Of a stretch of 64,000 bases of DNA, positions 11,931 to 22,870 are shown in pieces. A program made the position numbers and the translations under genes. Under the pieces are notes generated by a model that was given only the letters and a program-made list of their open reading frames with translations, was not told where the DNA came from and searched no databases. This DNA comes from Klebsormidium nitens. Lineage: Eukaryota > Streptophyta > Klebsormidiophyceae > Klebsormidiales > Klebsormidiaceae. Within the stretch, counting starts at the first letter, position 1; every line of letters begins with the position of its first letter. The DNA lies in assembly GCA_000708835.1 (NCBI GenBank), contig DF237135.1, forward strand, positions 92,400-156,399, read 5' to 3'.

Positions 11931-14900
11931 ATGGGCGGACACGGTTGCATTGAGGATGACACAAGTCCGTTCTTGTCTTTGCCGGAAGCTTTGCAGCTGC
12001 TGATTGTGGAAAAGGTTGACCCGTACTCGTTGGGAAGGCTTTCGTGCTCATGTCAGCAGCTGCGAGCGCTGACTTCACTGGAAAAGCATCTCGCGGTAGC
12101 ACAGCTCTGGGAAAGGTATGCATGACCTATGCATAAGCATTTTCTCCCAGCTTCCTATATTATTGGCCTCGGAAGCGGGAGCGTTATGCCTTTGACGAGC
12201 ATTAAAACTTGAAGCAAAGGAGTGGCCCTCATTTCCTCTTACATTTGAGCTGGTTGAGCTGGTTGGACAAGTTGTCGCATGCAAGGAACACAAGATTCAT
12301 TGATGTACCTGATAACCATTGGCTTGCTGCTCTGATCATTCCCCTGCATTGACGAGTCGTTTGGCATTTTTGCAGGCACTGTAGGAGCTTGCTGGATCCA
12401 TCTATCATTGCAACGCATCTAGCATGGGGCCGGATCATAAGCAAGCCTGCTGGTTACGATGCTTCAAGGGTCACGTCCTTTTGGAGGTGTCTCTGGAAAG
12501 ACATGCTTGAACTGAAGACTGTTAGGTGGTGGCCAGGTGGTGGTATGGCTCTATTGGGGAGTCTGCACAAGCAAGAGGTCAAGGATGCTGCTCAAGAGCC
12601 GGGCTTGGAACCTGTCATGCTCAGCTTGTCAGACTCTCTGGCCCGAACGGGGCACACCGCAACTTCAGTGGGGACCTGGCAAGTGATAGTGGGTGGCTTG
12701 TCGCGAGAAGGGGGTCCTCTTATGGATGTCATCATTTTGGACCTGGTCAACTTCACCATAACCCGGCCGGTTGTTCGGAAGGGAGTTGCTGATCTTCCAC
12801 TAGGCCGTTTTAGGCATTCAGCCGTGCCTCTCCCACCAGTCCAGGACAACCCCCGGCTCCTCTTGTTTGGGGGCTACGACATGGAGGTAATTGTCAAAAG
12901 TTTCTCTGTTTTTTCAGGATCTAGACGTTTGCTGAGGCATTTGTGGCTGGCAGTCACCCTTTGACAGTGACTGCTTCTTGTAGGCCTAGCCTCTGTACAC
13001 TACTCTGTTGTGATGAATCTGTTTTGCAATTTCTGGTTAACGTGTTTACCAGTAGAACTGTCTGACAAATTTCTGCCCATGCTATTCAGGGGCGAGAATT
13101 TGGGATGGATGAGTGCCACACAGCCACGATTTCTCGAGATGGTTCGGAGGTCTTGTGGAACGTGGTGAAAACCTCGGGACAGGTTCCCTCCCCCAGGTTT
13201 CATCACACAGCAAACGTTTATGACAGGGGGCGGAAGTTGATAGTTTTCGGTGGCGAGGGTTCAGCCGTTGATGATCGATTGCACTGGACAGGGAACGAAG
13301 CAGTCAGTTTGGAAGGGGTGGAGGACGACCAGATAACAGTAGCAGCGTACGTTCTAGATTTGCAAACAATGGTGTGGGAAAAGAAGACAACGCGAGGGGA
13401 GATTCCTGGTGTCCGGTCACTTCACTTGACGACAGTGCATGAGGACTTGATAACAGGGAGAGAAAGACTTATTCTGGTGGGAGGATTCAAGAATGCTGAG
13501 CAGAGGCTGGCAGATATGACGGTGAGTAGCATGAGAAGAGAGCAGTGCGTTCATTTGGCAACTCCTTTGTCTGGCTGCCAGTGTGTCCGGCAGGTGTATG
13601 CAATTTTGTCAAGTTACGGATCTTGTTCTGAGATACTCTTAGGATTTTGTGAGCATCTGCAAGTTGCGGGCCGTAGCGTTTGGATACCTGGGTAATTGGT
13701 GACAGTATTAAGTAGCTCCTGCTTTTGTCTTCCGGACCCCTTTGAGTTAAGGAATGTTTTGCTGAGGTCGAGTGTGTGCTCTGTGCAGCCCTATGCTCTG
13801 GACCTGAGGACTTTTGAATGGGAGCATCCCAAGCTGAGTCCAGAAGATCTGCCACCTCCTCGCCATCGGAGTGCAATTTCCAAGGTAACTCTACACATTC
13901 TGTTGTTACTAAGCCAGATTCAGTTCAGCAGTTGGGATGCAAATATTTTCTTTGCAATTGGACTCAGTTGAGAGCATTCTTAGTGTTCGCAGCTTGTGAT
14001 GAGTGTGCCGTGCCCAGCTGGAGCCTAATCAGAGGTATGGCAGCAAGCAGGGGTCAGAGGTTTGGCAGCAAGCAGGGGTCAGAGGTTTGGCAGCAAGCAG
14101 GGGTTGAGGGACCTGACAAGTGTGCCCCAATCTGCCCGAGCATCCGGCAAGAGTTTTGCAACAGGCAGGGGTGAGAAACTTTGAGCCATTTTCTGCTGCA
14201 AGCCTGTAGCCTGTGCGCAGCTCTTACCTCTATTTGTGCACAATCCAGGTAGGGAATGACAAGGTGATGATAGTGGGGGGCGGCACTATCATCGATGGCA
14301 CGCCCCGGTTGCTGGACGACTGTCAGGCTCTGGACCTCCTGTCGCTTAGTTGGTGAGGTTTGCTCGATCTTACACCCGTTGGATGGTAGTGGCTTCTTAG
14401 GGCTGAAGGAAGTTGAGGCCTGTACCAAACCTGCTTGCTGGATTGCTCTGGCTTGCCTTCAGCAGAGACTCTTTTCAGGGCATTCTGATGCCTTCTTGAT
14501 TGTTCTGCATTCCTTTAGTTGTCTGGCTCCCTCAATGTTAGGATACTGCCTGTAGTCTGTTGCCTCATTTGGAGCGCGTGGCTTGTGTCCAGTGGTCGGT
14601 ACCTAATTTAGTTTTTGCCATGCACCTCTAGGAACTGTTCGATTGCTGGGCCTATTGCTAGAGAGGGTGTGCCGGAAGAAAAGCTCAAGTAAGGGCCCTT
14701 GCTTTGCTTGCAATCCGTCTGGTAGGGTCGAAAAGTGTTCAGCACCAAAGCCTCCCTGTTGGCTGCCCTCATCTAGCTTGTATACAGGACGTATGCAGAG
14801 AGGTTTGTACCGATTTCCCTTTAGCTTACGTTTTCTCCAATCCAGAAGGTGGGGTTTGCCACAGAAGCCCCTCGTCACCACCTTCCAGCATCTAAGGGAG

Positions 14901-16804
14901 ATGTGTGTGTGCAGGAGCAATCCTGAGGTGTATGACCGGGCGACCCGGGCCGTGTCAAAGACCGCAGGGCACACTGTGGAGAGTCTCTTGGTCTTTGGCG
15001 GATGTATTAAAGGTACAGTCCGGCAAGGTAACATGTTACTTGACAATCTGATTGCACATGTTTTGCACTGCTTACTGTGAAACTATATGCCATGTGCTCT
15101 GCTTGCTTCGTGGGCCTCAAACATGGTATGCAGGAGTTTGCTGATCGCCTTATCTGCTGCTCTCTTAGGAAAAGCTGGCTTGAGCTGAACTCATCATCTG
15201 TAACATCTGTTGGTTGCACTGGTGAAAACATAATGTGTAGAGGCCTAGAGGCCTAGTGTTATTCATTGGATGAAGATGTTTTGCTCCATCCCTAGCATTG
15301 CTACAGTTTTGACTTTTAGTAGGATTTAGCTCGTGTTCAAAGCGCTCAACGGGGACTGAATATGTCCTGTACATCCAGGATTGATTGATTATCTGCCAGT
15401 TTGTTGTTCCTTCTTTCTGCTGCAACGAGTTCTGAGAGCAAGTGCCCCTCTTAGAACATTTCAAATACGTGTTGCTTACTGGCAGAGTGTTAACCAACGA
15501 ACTCCGCTTGTATAAAACAGAAGAAAAAATGCTGTCTGCGTTTCCAGTTGATTCGACTGCACAGACCAGGCCTTTTGACATGTGTGCGCTAGCTGCAGCA
15601 CCTGGGTTGATTCCTAAGGCAAACAGAGATCAAGGGGTCCCTTTCTAATTTCTGACATATCATTGTAGAGATTGAAGACTCGGCCCCTGTACATCTCTGC
15701 ATTTATAGGCACCCGTTGCAGGTCTGCCTGGTTAAACCCTGATGCCAGCATTTGGTCCCAGTGTATCACGCAGGTGTCCTTGGCGTCATCCCTGTGGAGC
15801 AAGTCGAGATGCTGCTCATCAGCACCTGGCAGGGATCCCCCGAGCACCACCACCCCGCGCTTGAGGCGCCTGCCGCAGCAGGCGCCGCTTACGAGCAGGC
15901 CACTTTAGCCTTGGGGGGAAGCACTTCAGGCTTTGGTCGAAGGGAGCCCGAGATCTCCGTCCCTGAAACGAAACAGGCCCTGTCCCTGCTCGAGTCAAAG
16001 GACGTTTCGGCGGCGGCGGCGTTTGGCCCGAGCCATGGCGGGCTGGTGATCCCCATGTCGGGGGAGAGGGAGGAGCCAGCAAAGGCGCCCGTATCGTATG
16101 CGCCGGTTGCAGACCTCGCTAGGACCTGGGGCGCGACGAAGCTGCAGATGAATCTGCAAGTAGACAGAGTTCCGACGCAGAAGCGGGGGAGGGCATCGCG
16201 GCCGGTGCTGGACCTGAATCTGCCCCCCCCGTTGAGCGAGGAGGAGGAGCAGGACTTCCTGCGGGACGCTGCGCGGGTCGAGCAGCAGGCGCTGTTCTCT
16301 GCCAGCCAGGCAGGGGGGATGCAAGTGGAGGTAGGAGAGGACAAGGAGCAAGGGGGCCTGCCGGTGCCGCAGCCCAATCCGAAGCCGCGGTCGGCAGGGG
16401 GGCTGGCCAGGGAACCCCACCCTCAAGGGGTGCCGTTGGGAATAGCGCCCTCGCGGTCCACCCCTGGACTGGACTTGACGATGGAGGAACATGGGTTGCG
16501 CAGCCACGCCTGGGCGACAGAAGCGGTGCTCGTCCGGCATGGTCATGAGGCGGAGAAGCCTTCGCAGCCCCCCTCCGACTTCCCCCGGTTCGTCGAGCTG
16601 AGGTACTCTATGGAGCAAAAGGTTAGCAGCGACGGTGTGGGGCCGTCAAGAGAATCGGAGCCTACCCCGGGAATGCTCAAACGGGGATTGGTAGACCCAC
16701 CTAAGGAAATGGAGGGCAGTGGGCACTCGTCAGGTAATGGCTTAACCTTCAGAGGAGAATATGGTCCAGGAAACATGCTAGCTAAGCGGACTAGATTAGG
16801 GTAG
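11931..16804 (+). CDS. F-box/kelch-repeat protein with long C-terminal tail
   Basis: Exons: 11931-12115, 12376-12886, 13090-13521, 13789-13884, 14249-14352, 14915-15012, 15774-16804; 818 residues. F-box/kelch proteins are substrate receptors of SCF ubiquitin ligases (known for the family). Residues about 12-60 fit an F-box (FLSLPEALQLLIVEKVDPYS, later LWER). Six kelch-like blades follow, each with a hydrophobic run before Gly-Gly: VIVGG, LLFGG, IVFGG, ILVGG, MIVGG, LVFGG. The last exon encodes about 340 residues of low-complexity, Pro/Glu-rich tail with an LDLNLPP motif at 16207-16227. Phases close across all junctions, including the long last intron, but that last join is the weakest: alternative short exons near 15669-15770 hit stops or break phase. 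The target protein cannot be read from sequence. Confidence 0.82.
14039..14113. repeat. 25-nt unit repeated three times in a kelch-gene intron
   Basis: The unit begins GGCAGCAAGCAGGGGTCAGA. The first two copies are identical, the third diverges at its 3' end, and a more degraded relative appears near 14159. It lies in the intron between the exons ending at 13884 and starting at 14249. Confidence 0.85.
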
Positions 16805-17779
16805 ACAGCGGGCTGGAGAGACTCGGTGTGTTGCAAGGGGCTGGTTTCTCGTAGGCGAGTCCTTAGGGATTCAGGTGACCATATGCACCGAGTTATTAGG
16901 ACATACTAAAGCGCGCATAGGTGAGGTCCTGTATCGATTATGACTGACACTGGATCCGCTTACGTCTAGTTAAACTGCTTTCCTATGAACCAACTTGCAT
17001 TTGGATCGAGTTTGTGGGAGTGTGCTGCTTACTGCAGACTCGATTGTTCTCATCTTTGTACTTTGACGTACTCCCGTGCGCTTTGTGGTCACATACACAA
17101 TACCCTGGTGCAAGCGAACTTAGTTGCAACTGGGGGCCACTGAGAAACCGGATTCTTTGAAATCAAGCCTTTCACACCAATAAGGTTGCAAAAAGTCCAT
17201 ATGGAAGCATGCAGCTTTGCAAGATCGAAGCAGCAGCGCAGGATCGACAGAAACTTAAATATGGAGGCGGCGGGGCCCGTATACAGTGTTCACAGCCTAG
17301 CTCGTCGATGCATAATGTATGGCATGTGTGTCGGATTGTTTAAAGCCATGTATCAGTTGTTGACAGAATTAACCTTGTTCGCATGCATGTGTATGCATTG
17401 TCAAATTGCGTTGGATTCACATCACCGAGCTGCACATAATGCATGCACAGGCCGGGAACCCACAACTAGCCTTTTCATGTGAGTGAGCTGTGCTTTGAAT
17501 AAGTTTGGTGGTGCTATACTGGACCAGCGACTGCTACGATGCACGTACTCATGTGATGACCAGCCATTCGGCCTTTGATCAGCAGAGCTACTAAAGGCCA
17601 CCTTGGCGAATGAGTCTGGCTAGGCCTGATTAGCCGCACTTACCATGCGAGGATCAGAATCTAGAAAGGGTTGCATGGGATGAAAACTGCAGGATGCGGA
17701 ATAGTGGACCAACAGATACATCACGTCTTGCAATTGCAGAAGACCAGAGAATATGCCCAGAGTGTTATGCAGAAATGAG
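16805..17779. other. Spacer between convergent kelch and GPI8 genes
   Basis: No coding content recognised. It should hold the 3'UTRs of both convergent genes. I looked here on the minus strand for an extra GPI8 exon encoding a C-terminal membrane segment and did not find one. Confidence 0.6.
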
Positions 17780-20700
17780 TTATAGGACATACACTTCTTC
17801 TGTTTGGTAAACGCTTGTAACCGAACCGAAGAAATCCGTCACTAGCACAGAATTAAACGGTCGCCGGAGAAGGTCGGTTCGCTTGTCCACATGCGATCCC
17901 AGACTCTCAAACCTGCAAGGTGGGAAGTGTGGAATCGTGAGCAAGAGGAGACAACAACACCGGAGGTCCACCATAAGAAAGGGCTGGTTGCCCAATAGAG
18001 CTAACCCATGGAGAATACCCGACATGGCCGACCGTTGGCACGTCCATGATAGACAAGCCGATTGCTGCTGATGATGACCAGCGTGTGCGTCCTCTTCAAG
18101 GGTCGACCTAGTGCAGTCCGCAAAAAGGGCTGAAGGCCTTTGGACTGCAAAAGAATTCTGTGGCCTTGAAACATTGGAAAGGAAGCGAGCACGAGAAAAA
18201 CGATTCGACGCGCGCGCACCGGAACACGTCGAAAAGCGCGCGCAGGGTTGCGGTGCTGGCGGTGGCGAGGCCCTCCATGAAGGCGAGCAGCTCGTACGTG
18301 AAGCGGTCGATGACGGCCACGCCGACGCGTGTGTCGATGTGGTGTGAATACGAGCTCTCGTCCTTCAGACTGCTGCCGATCGCCACGACGTTGGGGCTGT
18401 ACAGCTGTGCAAGAAATGGAGAAGCACGTCAATCAGGGATTCTGCAAGAATACTCGTAATGTCATGCGTTGCTGACGTGAGAGGCGAACGGGGATGTCAC
18501 GAATTGGGGACTCGCAGGCGCTGACCCCTTCGATTACGGGCTTCAAACGAAAGGGAAGGGGTCACCCGCCAGAAACTTAAATCTCGAGCCCAATCTTTTT
18601 ACGGACATTCTCAAGTCGACATGAGCCCAATCCGTGCTTTCAGGCTGTACTAGGCTTAAGCAGCGCTGGCCCAGATAAGCGTGTTTTGACCTGTTGGGTG
18701 CCATTCCAAGAGGCGACTGATGCAATGTATCTATTGCTCGATGTGCCGTAACAAATCCTGGCCGCAAATGTAGCTCTGACAACTCTCGACGAAGTGGGAG
18801 CTTTCTGCCCAACAGGGCTGCTGAGTCGCGCGAAGACGGCTCCCACCCACCTGGTTGAAGAGCGTGAACGCCTGACATGTGTCCGCGATGATCAGCATCT
18901 CATTGTACCTGCACCGTTGTTCATGTGTCAGTCTCTTGATGGTTACTCTCCGTAGATGGCATCTCAGGCAGCCTTAAGAACATTCAAAAAGAGAAAAGCA
19001 CCCAGCAGATCAATTGAAGAAGTCAACGAAGGCAAGCTTTTCGAGGGCGGGCTCGGGGCGGATGCGGCGTGAAGGATGCTTGCCTTTGCTTCTGGTGCAT
19101 TTGCTGCAGCGCATCTGCGAGGTCGTGCGCCTGCACATCAGCCCCAACTTCAGGTTCAATTGACCCAGGTTAAGATACAATAGGAGAACGGGGAGGACGC
19201 ACTAAACTTGAACCATGGATCCAATTTAAACTCGCTCCGCACCCAAACCCACCGTAAACCCCCATACTAAACGCAGCCGTCCACCGGGCCCTGCGCTGCG
19301 TGTGATCTCAATCTGGCAGTATTTTGGCAGACGTGCAAGCGATGCTCGCACTATTTCTCCCACATGTGAGTAAGACCAGAAGTGTATGCAGAACTGGCTT
19401 TTCTACCTTCAACGTGTGCTTCACGCATGCTCGCCTGTTGAAGATTTGGTTGCAATGTTGGCTGTTACCCCATCAACCCGAAGTCGACGCTACTCGCCTG
19501 CACTTGTTCCTTATCCTGGAACTTGAGGAACTCGTCGCCGCCGTGCCCCGTGAGATACACCAGCACGTTGCTGCCGCCGTCCGTGAGGAGCCGCTTCGAG
19601 CGCGGGACGGCGGGGTCGTGCCGCCCCGTCAGCACGCGCAGGAAGTTCTCGACGGTCACCTCGTACCCACGGTAGTCGACCTGCGGGGAACAAGGGTGGA
19701 CGTTGTTTGCGGCAGAGCAGCAGAGACGGCCATGAGGATTCCGTCTGGTTTGGTCGATGGGTTAGCGGAACCCGGGGCGTAGATGTATAGAGGGGCCTTA
19801 CGGAAGGTCCTGATGCTAGAAGAACAAGTTGATTGGAGAGAAGAGGCTCAAAGATGTAAGGAAAGGGTCCGACGCTCAGCATGGTGTATAGTAGACCCTG
19901 AGAGAAGCACAGCGGACAGCCAAGCACTTGAAAGAAGGTCAAAGAGGAGATAAGACACGAGATTGAAGAAACAGCTTGACGAACATCACAGCAGGCTCCA
20001 AGAAGCGGAGGGGGGCAAAGGCAGATGCTCTCTTCAGTAAAGCACCTAGGATGTTGTTCTCTGTGTGATGTGGCATGTCCTATGAGTTGCCCAAGCCACA
20101 ATCATCGACTTAAAAAGTCCGAGGATTCAAGATGGGTGAGAGTAGAAGGCCGCCAGAAGGGAGGCCATAAGAGCAGTTAGAAACTTCTAAACATTGGGGT
20201 CGTTTCTGGAGCGGCTTGAGACCTGGCTGCCTGAATAAGATACATGAAAGGGAAAACGGATTAAGCAGATTCTGCCACCTTTGAAGCAAGTGCGAGCGAG
20301 CCCGACCTCAATGTGTTCCCCGTACAGGTTCAGGCGGTGGTCCTCATTGTTGAACACCTCGGCCGCATACGTATTGCGCGGGTTGCACGCCATATCGTCC
20401 GCGAGCATAAGGATGATGTGGTCGTCGGGGATGCCCAGCCGCTTCACCGTGCGATACAACGACAGCGTGTTGGCAATGTGCCGGTAGTTGAACCTGGATG
20501 AAGAGAGTGGCTCTCGTTGGTGTCTGAGATAGAAATGCACCGGTAAAATGGCGTGATCTTGCAGCCTAGCAATCAAGTAGAGTAGCCTGGTGTGTTGAAA
20601 GCTGGTGGAAGTAATCTGTTGCCTCAACTGTGTTCAGGTTGAGGGCTAAGTTTCTGATGATCGCTCGATCTGTTACTTTGCCTCGGTGGTACTTTTGTGT

Positions 20701-21562
20701 AGTGGTATTTCAAAGCGAGGTCCCACAATTTGATAGTTCTTCGACCTGCTCGCCAACCCAGCTCGTATACAGACTTCTCACTAGTAATCTCACTTTTGAT
20801 GGAAAGTGACATTCCCATCAGAGTGCCGCCAGACCCACCCTGAAGCATTACTAGTGCGCAAGTGTGCTGGACATGATGACTCTGACATCAGCGAATATTG
20901 GGGGAATACACATGAATGCAGCAATTGCCGGGGGGGAGTGACACTTTCGGCGGCAGACACCAGAAACCCCAGCAAGCAAGCTGCAACCAACACCCAACAT
21001 AAGAGCAAAAGGCCCTTGCGAGAAAGGGGCCAAGACTTTCTGATCGTTCAATTCTGAAGCATCATGCCAGAAGATAGCCCCAAGTGTTGGGCAGAGAACC
21101 TTTGCAAGCTGCTCAGGCTTCAGGCACCAGTCAAATCTTTGAGCTTCTCGTCAGGAGAAATTTCAGCATTGGCCACATTGAGGTTTTCAGCAACAAAATG
21201 ATTGTGGTAGACTTGAACCAGCCGAGCTGTCGTCCTCCGGATCATACTGCCAAGCAGTCGTTCTCCTTTGTCCACAAAAGTATCCAGACTGAACTGTGCA
21301 GAATACTTGTCATCACAAAAATCATTTCTTTTCAGACAATGCACCACCATCATAGGAGCAGCCACGCTAGCACACGCTCCCAGGCTCACCAGTACCGTGA
21401 CGTGTCCACGAGCACTGCCCAATTGTTGGTGTGGTTGCTGACCCCCAGCCATTCCGCCGCCTCAGACGGCCGTACCTGAGCTGCATCAATGCATGTCAAA
21501 AGGAGCAAAAACAAACCCAAAGAAGCGTAGGTTAGCTGATACGAGAAGCAGCTAATGTTCAT
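17780..21562 (-). CDS. GPI8: GPI-anchor transamidase catalytic subunit (GPI8/PIG-K)
   Basis: Cleaves the C-terminal signal of precursor proteins and joins them to GPI in the ER (known for peptidase family C13). Exons in coding order: 21562-21390, 20493-20307, 19680-19504, 19130-19084, 18908-18851, 18404-18220, 17912-17780; 319 residues. Exon 1 gives a signal peptide (MNISCFSYQ, then [10 protein letters not shown]) and runs into [13 protein letters not shown]. Downstream are the family blocks [20 protein letters not shown], the catalytic His in TGHGGDEF and the catalytic Cys in [12 protein letters not shown]. The intron after the 47-nt exon starts with GC, not GT (AAAG|GCAAGC at 19083); no GT lies nearby and phase needs this site. 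Known GPI8 proteins are 390-410 residues with a C-terminal membrane helix. Here the ORF stops soon after TDFFGSV, so a last exon may be missed or the tail is truly short. A donor-like GTATGT just before the stop favours a missed exon. Confidence 0.9.
19189..19290 (-). repeat. Dispersed G-rich repeat, copy 4 (in a GPI8 intron)
   Basis: Minus-strand reading: CCCGGTGGACGG, then TTTAGTATGGGGGTTTACGG, then TGGGTTTGGGTGCGGAGCGAG, then AGTTTAGTGCG, ending CTCCCCG. It sits wholly inside the intron between the GPI8 exons 19504-19680 and 19084-19130. Confidence 0.75.
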
Positions 21563-22870
21563 GGGTTTCCTTACAATCGGGCCTCTTTGGTTTGCGAGAG
21601 GCCGTTCTGCACCTGCATCCTCAGGAATTAGGGTTTGGAAGCCATTGAGCTGACTTCGCGTGCGGAATCAGGAGGCCCCTGCCAATGACATTGACATTGA
21701 TGATTGAGGCATTGAGAGGCCCTAGCTGATCGAGTCTCTCTGATTGCCGTCCAGCAAAGCGCCAGGCTAGCCTGGTAACGTCACCGCCGGTGAGGCTTTA
21801 AAGTGCCCGGTTTCCGGCGACCTGGCAAAGGAACTTCAACCTAGAGAAAGGGCCGCGAAAGTCCAGCCGCCATGACGGCCCGGTCGTGAAGTTGCAAAAG
21901 TGCTTTGCTCGTTGGTCTTCTCGTCTTCCTTTTTGAATGGGAGAGAAAGTTGCCGTGCCTTTCCCTCCCATCACTGTTGATCAGACTTCACTGTCAGTGT
22001 CAAAAATATTAATAGAAGTTGAAGAGCGTTCAAACCTGTGTTGACGGGAGAAAGCAAGTGCGAGCTGACCTGTTAGTAGCGGCAATTTTTTTTGCGCAGG
22101 CACTGTTGACATTAGCTGCTCAGCGCTGGTTGAATCACATGGCGCAAGCCATGTCTGCAGCATTATTGAAGCACTCGTCGCAATGTGCGGTGGGGGCCTT
22201 CAGTGGACAGTCTTCTCCTCCATCCAGCAGGTATGGAGTGGCTGCGGACCTGAGCAGAACGTCTTGCTGTTGTTATTCCAAGCACGTGACGATTTTCTGC
22301 TGCTGCGGCAGAGCGCATTGCCTAAATGCACCAGATCAGTCCCTGTTTTCCGCAACTTTGCGCGTCTGAGACCAGGCATTGGACTAAACCTATAGCTCGT
22401 GGATCTAGGAGAGCGTATCCAGTGCATTGGTGGCAAAGTGGATGCATTTGAGCAATTAGTTTAATTTGGAGAATAACCTACCTGTTCTTGCTCTCTACGG
22501 CAATGTTAAACTTACCCAACTGTTTGACACCTGCATACTCTCCTCAAAAATTGGTCAGCAAAGCCACCGGCGCTTCAACTTTCGGAGTGTCTCCCAGGCA
22601 GAGACTTGAACACTACTTCAGATGATTTGTGCAGAAGCTTTCAAGCAAGAACTTAGTCGAGGAAAGTGCTCTTATGGGCCCTATGCTTAGTGGGCTGGTT
22701 TCGAGTACTTTGCTCCGGAACCACATTGCGTGGGTCTTCGAGGAGAATCTGACACTTTGTTAGTGATGGACGATTTTACCATCGGAAAAGTCGCATTCTT
22801 GGGTCACAACGAGCACAGAACGGGAATAACATCTCTCACGTCAATGCACCACCTCAATTCTTTTACATTT
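21563..22870. promoter_or_regulatory. Divergent promoter region between GPI8 and NdhS
   Basis: GPI8 (minus) and NdhS (plus) diverge from this stretch, so both promoters should lie here. I see no clear TATA box and no coding exon. ATG codons in frame with NdhS also occur at 22766 and 22844, so part of this region could be the NdhS N-terminus. Confidence 0.5.

Noticed and set aside
15669-15741. An additional kelch-gene exon after 15668
   Set aside because: In the frame set by the previous exon it hits a stop at 15739-15741, and ending it earlier gives the wrong phase for the final exon. Skipping it keeps the frame.
20790-21051. Minus-strand ORFs with signal-peptide-like starts (for example [17 protein letters not shown])
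   Set aside because: They lie inside the GPI8 intron between exons 21562-21390 and 20493-20307, which join in phase through the conserved Trp codon. Exon 1 already supplies a proper signal peptide.
21120-21452. 110-residue minus-strand ORF starting [10 protein letters not shown]
   Set aside because: It overlaps GPI8 exon 1 in a different frame and runs into the intron; the GPI8 frame is fixed by [13 protein letters not shown].
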